64,000 nucleotides of DNA. Source: Macrocystis pyrifera. Its lineage: Eukaryota > Sar > Phaeophyceae > Laminariales > Laminariaceae. The notes under the pieces are model-generated. The model did not search any database and had not been told where the DNA came from. It worked only from the letters and a program-made list of their open reading frames with translations. The stretch lies in assembly GCA_031763025.1 (NCBI GenBank), contig JASSKH010000006.1, forward strand, positions 6,321,691 to 6,385,690, written 5' to 3'. Each line of letters begins with the position of its first letter. Position 1 is the first letter of the stretch. The translations under genes and the position numbers were made by a program. Below, one piece after another: positions 34,981-46,612 of the stretch.

Positions 34981-37366
34981 TGTTATGATACTGCCTTGAA
35001 TGAGGCTGAAAGCCCCATAATTTCCCCAGGGGTTCAAGTATTGTGATCGTGTTTGTAGTACTTCAGCCTCGGCGTTTCGTAGATGGAAAACCAGGGGTTT
35101 TCCCAGCGAGGCATGATCTCGGCTCGCAGTTTCCGCGTGCACGAAAGGGATAAAACTGCTCTTCTTCTATGGCCAAGCAAGCAACACACGTGAGTACCAA
35201 CGAGTACCGACTTAAATCGGCAAACCTGTCCAGGGATACAAAGTGTCCCGACCTTGATCTTGACAAGTGGCGTCTTCGGGCAGGATCTGCTCTAAACTTT
35301 CGCACGCCGTTTATCAGCTGCTGGAGTCGCCGACCACCAGAGCTTGGCCCACGACCATCTCGCCTACTGCGACTTGGTGACGGACCGCCAGCAGCGCGCG
35401 TACGATATCGTTGGCGAACACCACGCCCTCACTTGTTGCTCGAGTGAACCGCCGCAACTCCGCCCTCTTCGACGCTCTGCGTCCAGTCCCCATAATTGAC
35501 GTTGGCGGCTGGGCGTGGGTGTACAATACGGTGGCCACCATCCGCCAGGGCGCGAAGCCCGACACGGACGCCAAGATCCTCAAGGTCGAACTCTCACTCA
35601 ACTGAACGGGTCCCTACAAGGTCCTCGCAATTTGCCCCTGCTCCTCAGCAGACACCCCGGACGGATCTCTCGGGGCAAAGCTCCTGTATTTGGATCTTCC
35701 TTCCGATATGCCCGGCGCTGACGCTCGCCGGCGCGTATCAGTTCAACGCTGCGAACCCTGTGTCAACCCCCACGACCGTGGCAACATGCCGAAGTATTTG
35801 CCGGCGGAGTTAACGCAATACGTGCTTAACTTCTCCAAGAACCCCCCCCCGTACCACGTCACCCAGGACGACGTTTTGACCCCTCTTCAACGACTCGAAG
35901 TGGAAAATATCACTGGACACCAATTGGTTTGTGGTCGAGGTAGCGTCATCGCGGTGATGTACGAGACGCACTGGACAGGACTATCTCGTTCATCCTGGGA
36001 ACGGGAAAAGGACCTTCAGCTTTCTCGCCACGAAATTCTGCGCCACTGGCACGGCACCCCGAACAAGCACCGCCAAAGCAACCGCTTGTACCGCCGAATG
36101 AGAATAGGGGCGGCACAACGGGAGCTTTTTCGGAGTAACGGCGAGCGGTTTCTGGCACCCGGCTATGGCTGCGTATCGCACGCCGATTGGCTTCGCCGAT
36201 ACTGCAACACTGTGTTTCTCTACGGGTCCCACTTTTGGTACAAGGGCGACGGCGGTCTGTGATGGCTCGGGAAAATCAGCGCGACTATGCCAACGGATGG
36301 AGTATATTAGCGGTTCGTTTTTCGGACGACCCAGGACCGATCAAGCTTCCTCTTTCTCCGGCGCGCTACACGACTTCGACGAGAGCTGTACGAGGTTCTT
36401 GGTGTCTGCAAATTCACTTGGCCAAAGCGTTAGCACGGGGGGTCCAGCGTAACGTGGATGAATCTCGAGGCGCCGCCGTGGATAAATGACTTTCGCTTCT
36501 CGGCTGCACTCGATATTTTTTTTCTTGTCGTTTTCCTGGACTTTGGAGGGTGTTTTTTTTCTGCTTCTTGACTTTTTCCGAGTTTTCGGGTCGGGGTTTT
36601 GTCTGCTCGACGTATTTCTGGTTTGTTTTTTTTTTGGGCTGGGTTGGGGATGGTTTATGCCTTTTTTGTCCTGCCTACTCCCCCGCTCAGTGTCGGGGCT
36701 GGTCTGGGTAATCGGGCCACTCATTTGTGGCACATGGCGCTTTTCCAGAGATGTGGGCTGAGTTTGGTTGTTCCTTCGCGTTTTCCGTGCTATTTTTCTT
36801 TTCGTTTTTGATGTTTATTTTTCGCTAGTCCATGCAACTTCCTCGCCCTCCCCGTTGCAGGTGGCATGACGATGGCTTTCGTTGACGATTTACTCCTGCT
36901 CCTTGGGGCCAGGCCTTCGTTTCTTTCGATATTTTTTTTACGTACCTTGTCGGCTTCGTCGCCTCGCCGTTCAGAGATGTGGGAGCGGGTTTTGAGGAGC
37001 GGCATCTTCGACTCATGTCCTAGTTCGGAATCGGGGTTCGCACGAATTTCCCAAAATTATGCAAATACGGCTCATCAGAGTGGGCTAGTGTTATGATACT
37101 GCCTTGAATGAGGCTGAAAGCCCGGTAGTTACCTGGGTTCAAGTATTGAGATCGTATTTGTAGTACTTGGGAGTCGTTTCGTAGATGGAAAACCAGGGGT
37201 TTTCCCACCGAGGTACGAGCTCGGCTCGCAGTCTCCGCGTGCACGAAAGGAATAAAGCTGCTCGTATTCTATCTCTAAGCAAACAACACACGTGAGTACC
37301 AACCAGTACCGACTTAATAGGCAAACCTGTCCAGGGATACAAAGTGTCCCAACGTTGATCTTACCA
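34981..37366 (+). mobile_element. LTR retrotransposon, internally deleted relic
   Basis: Two related long terminal repeats bracket a short interior: left LTR 34981-35265, right LTR 37089-37366, both starting TGTTATGATACTGCCTTG and ending in a GATCTTRACA or GATCTTACCA word. CTCC precedes the left LTR (34977-34980) and follows the right one (37367-37370), a 4-bp target duplication. TGGCGTCTTCGGGCAGG right after the left LTR fits a primer-binding site. The interior keeps only the end of a polyprotein. Gag, protease and reverse transcriptase are absent, so it cannot move on its own. Confidence 0.85.
35290..36480 (+). pseudogene. Polyprotein C-terminal remnant (integrase tail and chromodomain-like)
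   Basis: Lies inside the LTR relic. After VNRRNSALFDALRPVP the frame meets a stop (LN*TGPYKVL at about 35603; the GPYKV word is typical of the integrase C-terminus). The longest open stretch, 35690-36262, contains HWTGLSRSSWEREKDLQLSR, a chromodomain-like W-G-W-E pattern as in chromovirus-type Ty3/gypsy integrases, then YRRMRIG and FWYKGDGGL. It then changes frame again (VRFSDDPGPIKLPLSPARYT in another frame). It is a decayed fragment, not a host gene. Confidence 0.8.
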
Positions 37367-37829
37367 CTCCGATAAGAAGGACCCTTAGGGGCATATCTAT
37401 CTATAGCACGTTGGTGGCGGCGGCGATTCACCTACGCAGCATATATTCGCTCAAGCTTGCGTACGTACTCGTGAAAGCCTAATGGCCAGTCAGCTGAGTC
37501 ACAGCCGTTGATGTCCGTCGGAACAATGTAACTTCGACGAGAATAATGTATGATAAAAGGTGCACACAACCAACCGTTTCACGTGCCGCCAACTGTTTTT
37601 TTTACTAAAAAAACTTCAAAAGTTGTCGGTGGGAAAAATGAATCAAATCTCGAAAAATAATATCGGGCGTTCATGCCTTTTGTCGCCTACTTCCGCCTGC
37701 CACATATTTTGTCGAGAGAGTTGTGTCGGGATGCGTGATACCCCCCTCGTACTACTACTACTGCTGTACCGGCCATGATACTGCGCTGTACGATTTATTT
37801 TACTATATTTTTTAATCATCACCTTAACG

Positions 37830-38035
37830 TTCCAGCCTAGCTCGTAGGAGGTATTACTCTGAGCAATCTTCTGGACAAGCCGTGGTCACAGGTGTCGTCC
37901 CTTCCCCCCGGTGCGTGCCTTTTTTTTTTGTCGCGCATAGGGTTCAGCATTCCCGCTGCTTGTCGATTTTCATCAAATAAATAAATGTAGCTAACTCACG
38001 CTCTCGCGCTTTCCGTTAGTGATCAATTTGTCTGC
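37830..38035 (-). mobile_element. SINE fragment, minus strand, head missing
   Basis: Shares GACGACACCTGTGACCACGG and GAAAATCGACAAGCAGCGGG-like words (minus strand) with the copies at 34.2 and 46.3 kb. The tRNA-like head is not found; sequence departs after about 38035. Confidence 0.6.
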
Positions 38036-38239
38036 AAGCAATGATGTACGAATGAAAACGATATACGATACTGGTGCGAACGACAACGATCTGTAGACGA
38101 TACTCGTACGTAGACGAGCGAGCGGCAAGCCGCACGCGACGAAGCGACGTAACGACGAAGCGACAAAGCGGAACTTGTTTTTTTTGCTGCGGGAACGACC
38201 GTTTCACAATTTGTTTTTTGAAATTCGGCGTTATCGAAG

Positions 38240-41200
38240 ATGCGGCGCAACTCCCGATCTCTGATAGCACTGCTTCAATCATCTCCACTCATCGCTGTGA
38301 AACCTCAAGCCCCCTGCAGGATGGCTGCCGCGCTTTCTCTGCAGGAAGACATACTGGCGTTAGTCAAGAAACACGGCGACACGTGCCTCCCCGAGGACTT
38401 GCTTGCTCGGCTGGCTGAAGAGGCTCGACTATTGGCAGTGCGGGAACAAATCAGGTACGAGTCGAGTCTTCTTTGTAACAAAATACCAGAACAGCGCTGG
38501 TTGGCTGAGCAAGAGAGCGCAAGATCAGGTGCAAGCCACATGAAACGAGCGCACCAAGTCCTCTCATTGCGCAAGCTACAGCAGCAACAGCAGCAGCAGC
38601 AGTGTCTGGCACTCTGCTGTTTGCCACCCTAGTATGAGGTTTGGTTTTCCGGGGGGGGTTGCTGCATGCATCACGGTTTTGCACCAAGTGCAGCGCTGCG
38701 CACCACGGCTCTGGTGCAGCCTTCTGCTGAGGGTTGCGGGCTCGCATCTATCGGTCTATCTGGCTCTTCGCTGTTGACAAATACTGCAAAAAAATAATTT
38801 GGCAGTGTACCATATGTTGTCGTACCAGAAGCAGATTGTAGTCCGGCTTCCGTACGTATTCGAGTGTATGTATAAACACATCAGACATGGCGGGAACGGT
38901 ATCATTGCTTGACACGACTTTACCCGAGTTGAAATCTAACAGCGCGTTATGGCGGAGCGGTGGATTTCCCTGGTCAGACAGCCTTCTCGTCAAGTACAGT
39001 AAAAAATACTCTCAAGTTATCGTATTCGCTTGGTCTGTGGCTGTAACGAAGGCCAAGCGCTTGCCGGATTATTTGCCCAACTTAGGACCTACAGCAAGCA
39101 GTACCTGCCTACAGCAGTACCTCTGGCGCAAACCTGCGCACGAGACGAAACACACGAACCTGCGCGCGAGACATGGGGGCATCAAAATCAGACCTGCTGT
39201 GGTTGAGTATGATTTATCCTGAATGCTACCTTCACGTTCTGAAGGCATCAGGGATGGCATGGTGTACCTTTGGCACGACACACAGCACGACGGCAATAAA
39301 TTTCTTGACGATTTTTTCCCATCCTGCTCCCTCCCTCCCCCTGTCGGTTCGTTCCTGAAGATCCCTCCACGAGGCAGATCGATTTGGTTTGTTCTCGGAC
39401 CCGAGCGGCCAAGAAGAAGAGACCAATGCCGACGAGGACGACGGTGATGCAGGGGAGAACGGAGATGCCGAACAACAGAGTAGCAGCAGTGGGGCAGGAA
39501 AGGACAGCAACGGGGTGACGCTGGTGCTGCCGGACAACGTGCAGCACATGCTCTCGAACATGAAGATTACACGCCTAGATAAGGTGAACGCCTCGAACAG
39601 CAAAACTTTTATTAATAATACAACAGCAGTATTAATATTAATAGCAAGAGTATGCGCCTATTACCTGGTATAGCAGCAGCAGCAGCAGCTGCAGCAGCAG
39701 CAGTGCAACAGGCCTCCTAAGAAACTTCCTGTGGCCCAGACTACACTCGTAAATTTATTTATTTTTTATGGGTTTTTGCCAAAATCAGGTATACCTGGCC
39801 ACTTTTGTGCCAAAAACAGTTATATACTGAAATCAAGTACATATTGATAATTATCCTTGCATGTGGCAGAGGCAAGCACTTCAATCGATGTTAACCGACT
39901 GGTAAAGCATGAGCTTCGAGCTCGAAAGAGCTGATGATGAAAGAGATGGCACTCCAAGGCTGTCGTTGATTATTGCGGTCTCGCAGAGGAGACAGGTGGG
40001 GAGAGAAGGAGAGTGGGCGAGTGTGCGTTGTGCACGTGTGTCGCATCTCGATCTATAACTCAGGGCCATTCCTAACGAACCGAAAAAAAATCACGATTCG
40101 TGATTTTTAGGCATGCCAAAAGATCACGATCCGTGACATTTCAGTTCTAACGAAAAAAGCCGAAAAACGTCGCGTTTCGTGATATTTTCAAATAGTTAAA
40201 GTTCTGATATTTCAAACCCAACGTTTTTTGGGGGTGTGGAGCAAACTCTCGAGAGCCAGGCCGGGCTGGGCCGTCCGCACCTCGCCCAGCCCGTGACATA
40301 CTCGAATCGCGGGCCGAAGCCTGACCCAGCCTGCGAGATTCCAACTTCACCGGCCGTCGGCCAAGCTCGTTTCGCGAGATTCCATCTCGCAAGCCGTCTG
40401 CCCCGCCTGGCCTGTGACATCACCAGGTCATTTTCGCTTTTGTCTTCCAGCAGTGGCTCCTCCTCCTGGAAATTTCGAGGCCACAACCTCCTCGTTAGCC
40501 CGCGCCCAGCGGTATCTTTGGGCAGCCGCCCGTTGTCCACAAGCGGCGTACGAAGCAGAGTCTGCCATGCCCCTATGCCGACCATCGGATACCGTTGGTG
40601 CACGTGGGTTGCGTAGTGCCTTGATCAGGCGTATTTTGAGACACGACAAATGTCACGAATCGTGATTTTGTTTTTTTTAGGGAAAAGCTAAAAAAAAAAA
40701 TTGGTGTCATGAACCGTGATTTTTTTTGTCGTGATCGTGATTTTTTTTGTTCGTTAGGAGTGGCCCTCAAAACAAAAATACTGCAGAGGGACCCCGGACC
40801 CTCGAAATGCAGTGTAACCTCAAAACTAAAACAAGCAAAACTCGGGAGAACTCAGCCTGTTTTTCGGGGTTTTACAGTTCCACCGCGTACTGAACCGTAA
40901 CAAGTAATCCCGCATTCTGAACAAACTGCTACTCGTATGACAGCTCAGTGTACCGTTGTACTCTACGAACTATATCACAGATGACTAGCTGTGTCCCGAC
41001 AGCGAACCGATAGGCTACTGACTACTGTTATTGTTGTTGTGTAGCAACTGACTACTGCCAACGCTGCTGTTGGGTAACAACGTAGCTATCTTTAATAGTA
41101 CAAAAACACACACCAGGAGCCCTGGTATTGGCCAAGCTGACATTGTAACTGATTTTGGCACGAAAAGGCCAAGGTACACCTGATTTTTTCTGTTATACTC

Positions 41201-41645
41201 TCTCTAGCTTTCAATCAACTGATGTTGGCCAACTTTGAACCAATCAGAGAGGCCATCGTACGTACACTTATGTTTTTTTCTCTCCCTATGCGTCTGCCCT
41301 CCCTCGGTTGAAATTCTTTTGTATTGACGTGTAAACTCTGTGGTAGTACGTCGCACGTAAAAGTACGTACCAGGTATATACGTATATATATGCATACATG
41401 CGTACGCTGGTTTCACTTTTTCTCCTTTGGGGTGTGCGATGTGCTTCAGTTATAGTAGTTGTGTGTAGTCTATTGTTTTCTATGTTCACAGCAGTCTTTA
41501 CAGCACCATGGACACTCGGCGTTTCGTCTGCACCACCCATACTCTTGGCGCTCCCGCCGTGGCGAAACAAACGAAGCATATTAATAGTGACTCTTTGCAG
41601 GTCCAAGTGGAGCCCGTGGTACCTACACCCTACACCCCGAAGTAA
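38240..41645 (+). CDS. Small three-exon gene of unknown function
   Basis: Exons 38240-38454, 39361-39583 and 41601-41645 join with matching phases (2/1, then 0/0) and good sites: CAG|GTACGA donor, a long pyrimidine tract before the 39361 acceptor, AAG|GTGAAC, and TTTGCAG before the last exon. The product would be about 160 residues. The first exon gives a helical, charged segment (EDILALVKKHGDTCLPEDLL, then LARLAEEARLLAVREQ). The second is acidic and Ser-rich (QEEETNADEDDGDAGENGD) and ends VTLVLPDNVQHMLSNMKITR. The last is VQVEPVVPTPYTPK and TAA. In-frame Met codons at 38240 and 38321 are both possible starts; a further upstream exon cannot be excluded. I do not recognise the family. Confidence 0.5.
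39781..41190. mobile_element. Inverted-repeat-bounded element (outer), host of a nested insertion
   Basis: Left end AAAATCAGGTATACCTGGCC, then ACTTTTGTGCCAAAAACAGT. The reverse complement of the right end (about 41140-41190) reads AAAATCAGGTGTACCTTGGC, then CTTTTCGTGCCAAAATCAGT. These inverted ends of about 45 bp enclose 1.4 kb, half of which is a second element (40079-40764). It sits in the second intron of the small gene 38240-41645. A lone end-like copy lies at about 41765-41820. No transposase. Confidence 0.6.
40079..40764. mobile_element. Nested TIR element with CAGGGCCA-type ends
   Basis: Starts (C)AGGGCCATTCCTAACGAAC at about 40062-40081 and ends GTTCGTTAGGAGTGGCCCT at about 40748-40767. 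The flanking blocks are rich in TCACGAT/ATCGTGATTTTT. The interior is GC-rich with an open minus-strand frame (40603-40196) lacking any family match. The CAGGG start is hAT-like. No exact target duplication is visible. Confidence 0.65.
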
Positions 41646-41819
41646 ACAAAACAATTCAGATTTTGGAGGCCATGTGGCACGCTCAATGCTTTAGGCGCAT
41701 TTTTTTTTTAACGGATTGTCATGGACATCACACCGCTCGTGGCGCGCGTTTTTTACTTGGTTTTAGGATGTACCTGATTTTGGCTCAACCGGATCAGGTA
41801 TACCTGATTTTGGCATTTG

Positions 41820-42080
41820 CCCTTTTTTAATCGGGCAGCATCCAGAGGAGCCGCTGGCCTATATCTTTGACAAGGAATTGCATACCAGGTATAGAATACG
41901 CGCGTTCGGTTTGTTATGTATTACAACACTTCTAAAATTCGGTAAAAATGGAATATAGACGAGACGTACTACGCAGCTTGCAGAGTTGAGTATCAACTAT
42001 TTAATCAGTCGAACTCACAGCTGACGTACTTCAAAATTTATAAAATAGTGGGTGTGTTCGAAAGGATGTTTAATGTATGT
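41820..42080 (+). repeat. Dispersed repeat shared with 52.9 kb (inverted)
   Basis: From AGCATCCAGAGGAGCCGCTGG to AACTCACAGCTGACGTACTTC the sequence recurs as reverse complement at 52860-53075, with words such as GGAATATAGACGAGACGTA and GAGTTGAGTATCAACTATT conserved. Element type unknown; no frame. Confidence 0.7.
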
Positions 42081-42429
42081 ATACCTGCTACCAGTATGTA
42101 CTACTGTAGAACCACCACCGAATTTCTTAATTCCCCGCAAATATAAAGGTGAGTTTCTTGTCGGACTCTTTTGTTGTGAGAGGGCCTGAAGACAATTCGA
42201 AAGAGAAAAAGAAACAAGAAAAAAAAAACAAAACAAATATATACCTGGTATATATATAACAACAAACCATCGTGCCCCCCGCGCAGGGGATCTGGCAGAC
42301 ACTTGAAAAGAACGAGCTGAAAAAAAAAAGGAAAAAGAAGAAAACACCACTAGTCGTCGTCAACAGAGTAAAAGTAAAAGAACCAAGGGAAAATAACAAG
42401 CAAACCAAACAAAGCACAAAGCATCCTCC

Positions 42430-43390
42430 AGGTAGCGGCAGGAGTTTATGGTACGAGTAGCACAGCCAGGGTCTCCCTGCTGGCCCGCCTGGTACCTTGC
42501 TACCCTGTCTGCCACCTTCGTCCAGCATTCGTCAACTATGCACGGCCCCTCGGCGTCAGACAATACGAAACAAGCAAAGCAGGCTCGTCATCCACCCACG
42601 CCACACGACCCCTTCAATAAGGCTTATCAATCGGAGAACGGAAGAGAAAGAAAATAAAATGAAAATCACATAGGGTCAGCGCAAAAGAAGAAAATAAAAT
42701 GGGAAAAAAATAAACAAAAACAAAAGGAAGACAAAGGAAGACCACGTTCGAACCAGCTCCACCAGTTGGTGGTACGAGTAGTATAGGCATGTTCTACTTC
42801 TTAGTCTGCCCGGTACCTTGCCACCCTGTCTACCATCTCCTTCCTACTTTCTTCCACTGCAGTTTCCCTTCTACTCCTGTTCCCCCCCCCCCTCTCCGCA
42901 TTCCCTTGGTCGGGTTTTCTGCTACTCCTCTTGTTGCCCCTCCTCCCCCCATTCCCTTGCACACCACCCACGGCGGATGCGCGGCGCTGCCTGCTCAGCT
43001 CAGCCTCAGCCTCGTGCCACCTCACCATGAACCGTTCGGCTGCTTCGAGGATCCCCCGGTACCACTTCCCCGTCTTTTTTGCAGCAGTGGGCCACAGCGC
43101 GGTCTCAACTCCAAACACCAAGGGAGCAAGTTCCGCTGACCCTTCGGTGACTCGGAACTCCCTAAGGTCTTCGACTATGCATCTATGCCAAGTCTTAACC
43201 TGTCCGCCAGGTCTCGGGTTCTCCCCACCAGCAATCGTCCCGAAGATTACCCGACTGGGTAATGGATCCTTGCTTTGCCGTGTATAGGTTGGGTTGGCAT
43301 CGGTTAGCAACGACGCCGTAAACATGACGCTCACCACGTGAGCTACTACTGCTGTAAACAACCAGGAAACCGTACTGTCATTTTTTTTTG
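42430..43390 (-). pseudogene. LINE-like protein C-terminal remnant
   Basis: The minus strand has an open frame from 43421 to 42801 whose words VIFGTIAGGENPRPGGQVKT and WHRCIVEDLREF fit the extreme C-terminus of LINE polyproteins (LFGxI, GR, W, DL pattern). It then runs through a Glu/Arg-rich part to MVDRVARYRAD. The last part (MVDRVARYQAG) recurs at about 42555-42440, so the end is duplicated. No endonuclease or reverse transcriptase motifs remain upstream. It may represent a family-specific tail only. Confidence 0.45.
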
Positions 43391-43659
43391 GCATTCGGTC
43401 ACAGCTGGCGATCGAGTACAAAGCATTTGTGCGGGGTTGATGAACTTTACTCCGAACAACGGAACGATCGCATATTATACATGTTAGTGTTTATGGCGCG
43501 CCAACCACGAGGCAGTTATATAGCACCCCGATGCTGTCTCTGGAAGTGGCCACACCGCAAAACAAATGAACTCTTTGAAGCTGTCACCCATATGCAAGTC
43601 CGCCCCGCAAGCGGTTCTTGGTAGGTTGCAGCTCACCCTTCGTGCGACCTGCCGAACAC

Positions 43660-43800
43660 CTCACGGCGCCTCGCGCTCGGTGCAAGCAATGTCTGCCTCG
43701 TCGGTGAAAACTCGACTTGTCTGTTCCCGGCGTTGTAGGGATTCGGGGGGGTCTATGGTCATACGATTACCGCCATGCATGATATCGAGTACACCCCCCG
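43660..43800 (-). repeat. Dispersed repeat shared with 10.1-10.27 kb
   Basis: On the minus strand: GGGGTGTACTCGATATCATG, then CATGGCGGTAATCGTATGAC and a GACGAGGCAGACATTGCTTG word. The plus strand at 10130-10250 has the same order with substitutions. Element class unknown. Confidence 0.6.
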
Positions 43801-44465
43801 CCTTCTTCTTCGAGCATGTGATCCCACCTACTTGAGGTACTAATATAACGGTGCTTTTTAGACATGTATTCATTACGATGATATGACATTGCATTGTATA
43901 CTCTGTCTGCTCTGCTTGCTGCTTACTGCATACTGGTAACAATGTATTTTCATGCTGCAGACAAGTACTTGCAGTGTGTTTGGGTCGTAGGGCTTATATC
44001 TCTATTTAGAGGATTGGAGAATCGGCGCGTACACTGGTTGTGCTGGGTGTCGACGGGTAGAAAGAGTGGTTTAATGTGAAGAGCACACACGTTCATTAAT
44101 TTCAGCATTGACTAATAATAGTGCAGCAGGTACAGTAGTAACAGCAGGAGTATGTATCGGTTTCGCCCAAGATAGTCAGGAATGGACGACCTGCCGGAAA
44201 TATGCCGTCGAGTGGGGGGCGTGCGCTGTGTGCAGCTGCATCTTGCACAAAACTTTGTGCAGGAACTGTGTCGTCAATTTCAACCTTGCACGTGGACTCA
44301 GACCAACCCGACCCCAGGCCAGACCCTACCCCTAATCCGAACCCGAATCCCAACCCTTTGGGGGGCTCGAGGTCGGCAGGGGCAGTCACGCGGCTTCGCC
44401 GCGTGTTTTGGTGGCGTTTTTCAAAAATAACGCCGGGCGGCTGAAAGACCCGCCTTGACCAATAA

Positions 44466-44611
44466 GGGTCGATCTTAACGAAGAGTGTTTTTAGTTTTTT
44501 TTTGCGATATTTTCCCGAAAATTCGGTAAATTCCTTTAGGAAAAAAACCCGAAAAATACCGAAAATACTGAAAAAGAACCTGAAAAACAGTCCTTGTTAA
44601 GATCGACACTT
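44466..44611. repeat. Short inverted repeat (hairpin) rich in CCGAAAA
   Basis: GTCGATCTTAAC at 44468-44479 pairs with GTTAAGATCGAC near 44597-44608. The A-rich interior contains CCCGAAAATTCGG and ACCGAAAATAC palindromic pieces. A second perfect-looking stem lies at 44774-44811 (CCAAGATCGGCCTGAG, loop AAAA, complement with one extra T). Confidence 0.6.
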
Positions 44612-45441
44612 AAGACCTATGCCAATGGAAAAGCGAAGAATCAATAAGAAGTTTGAATTTCAAAGATACCTGCCAAAAGATTTTAGAACACGCTTCCTAT
44701 GGGCACGTTTAGAAAAAAAAAAAATCCCAACTTTTGAAAAAGCCTGGAAAAAGCAAATCTGGGGCCGATGTTGGGCCAAGATCGGCCTGAGAAAAACTCA
44801 GGCCGATCTTTGGTTCGAAGCGGCGAGATTCCGAGTCCTCGACGGACATCGATCGACAAAACCAACGATTGCGTCATGAGTTCTGAACGGAGTGCGCTCG
44901 TTATAGGGGCTCCGACCCACCCTTGGGTCACCGTCTTCACACAATGACCAGTGACGTGTGGGCGGGCGCTGGCCAGGCGTAGGGTAAAAAACATTTAGCC
45001 GCTGGTGTGTACCAAACAGAAGGCAAAACTTCTCGATCCGTCTCGAATGGCAAAAAACAGGCTTTTTTCCAGGTTTGGGAGGATACCGCAGGACGCCGCC
45101 TGGAAGCTCTCGCCCCCTAGAGCATGTATTCACTTTCTAACTTCGATGCCGTCATCTATACTCGTTGTCCTTGCCCGACACCAAGCGGGTTGGCCGTGGG
45201 CTGAGTCTATATCGATATCGAGCATCTATCGTCGCACGAGCTGATTTTGTCAGCGTGTTGACAATTTGCAACAAGAGAACACAAATTGCGCCGCCTACAG
45301 CAGTTAGAAGAAGAAAAAAAAAATCAAACAGTTTTTCCCTTTTTTCCCACAGCGGCGGTACGAGGATATTTTCGGCAGTTTTTTTAAAGCAATATTTTTT
45401 AAAGAAAACTTTCGGACTTCGCGTTTCCATTGGCATAGATC

Positions 45442-46234
45442 TAAGGCCGTTTCCTATGCGGTTCGGTTTTTGAGCTTCAGATTTTGACCCGGTCCCGTTT
45501 TTAGATGTGAACTTGACAAATCGAAACAGTCGTCCTGTGCGGAAAAATCAGATTTCTTGCGCGTGCTGAGATTCGAGCAAACGCCAAGACCAACTGGTTT
45601 TGTTGTGGTCTGGCGCCGCGAAGAGACGCACTGGGTACGCTGCCCTGCGCGTAGGACCCAAGCGTCCGAGCCAAGGCTGACTGCCCATGGTCTGGCGGCG
45701 AAGAGACGTGGCGCGTGCGCTAGAGTCTAGCTGTCTTGGTATTTTGTGTTTCAAAATGTGTTTGACTGCTGCTGTTGCTGTTGCTGCTGCACAGCAGTTT
45801 AGGCTACGAGTACGTATCCCATGGATAAGTGCACGCCGAGTGCGCTTGTCTTGGTCTCTAGACCCGAGCCCGCGCCAACCGACTGTAGTGTGGCCACGGA
45901 GGGACGCGCCGACCGCCGACCGCGCGTCGGGCGCAAAGCAACTTCGCTATACACCTGAGTCACCATCCAACTCATCGATCGTTCTGCTGCTGTTTGCTGT
46001 TGTGGATAACATCTTGAATTTAGAGAGCATACCATTTTTCGATTTGAAAATCTGATGACCCATGTCGTCGGATTTGGTGCCAAAATCCGACGACTTGGGT
46101 TATCGGATTCTCAAATCGGAAAAATTCCGGTCGGATTTTGCATATTTGGACTGCATAAGCAGGGTCATTCATGTTCGAGATCGAAAAATATAAATCTGAA
46201 GCTCGAAATCGAACCGCATAGGAAACAGCCTACG
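45442..46234 (+). mobile_element. Non-autonomous TIR DNA element, copy 2
   Basis: About 790 bp, same family and orientation as 14322-15087. Terminal inverted repeats: left GTTTCCTATGCGGTTCGG, then TTTTTGAGCTTCAGATTTTG; the reverse complement of the right end gives GTTTCCTATGCGGTTCGA, then TTTCGAGCTTCAGATTT. Near the right end GATGACCCATGTCGTCGGAT forms a stem with the complementary block (46056-46107). The interior has no frame resembling a transposase, so mobilisation would need a partner element. Confidence 0.75.
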
Positions 46235-46324
46235 ACCCCCATCCTGCACAATCAGTTTTTTGTTCAGGATGCAGCGGCACTTTTTTATTTTTATCTTTTA
46301 ATCGCCACTTTCGCTTTCCAGCTT

Positions 46325-46612
46325 TACTCATACCAGGTAGGAGCTTTTACCCTCAGCGGTCTTATTCTGGAGAAGCCGTGGTCACTGTTGTCGTTCCTTG
46401 CTCCTTCATTTTTATCGCGCATAGGGTTCAGCATTCCCACTGCTCGTCGATTTTCGTCGAATGTTGTTGACTCACGCCTTCGCGCTTTTTCCGCTAATCC
46501 AATTGTATGCCAGAAAACGTCGTTACGAGTATGCACTCGGTGAGACTTGAACGCACGAAATTGATCTTGATAGGCACGTGGACCACCTACCAAGCCACCG
46601 GGGACGCCGGCC
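46325..46612 (-). mobile_element. tRNA-derived SINE, minus-strand copy
   Basis: On the minus strand the head has GGTGGCTTGGTAGGTGG and GCGTTCAAGTCTC (B-box-like, one change from GTTCGAGTC), then the body with CGACGAAAATCGACGAGCAG, GGGAATGCTGAACCC and GACCACGGCTTCTCC. Very close to 34200-34490 over head and body. A TACCAGGTA word interrupts its tail at 46331. Confidence 0.7.

Noticed and set aside
35690-36262. 190-residue open frame as a host gene
   Set aside because: It is the C-terminal part of a retrotransposon polyprotein between two LTRs.
44619-44879. Lys/Arg-rich open frame (MPMEKRRINKKFEF...)
   Set aside because: Sits among hairpin-forming repeats and has no family match or splice context.
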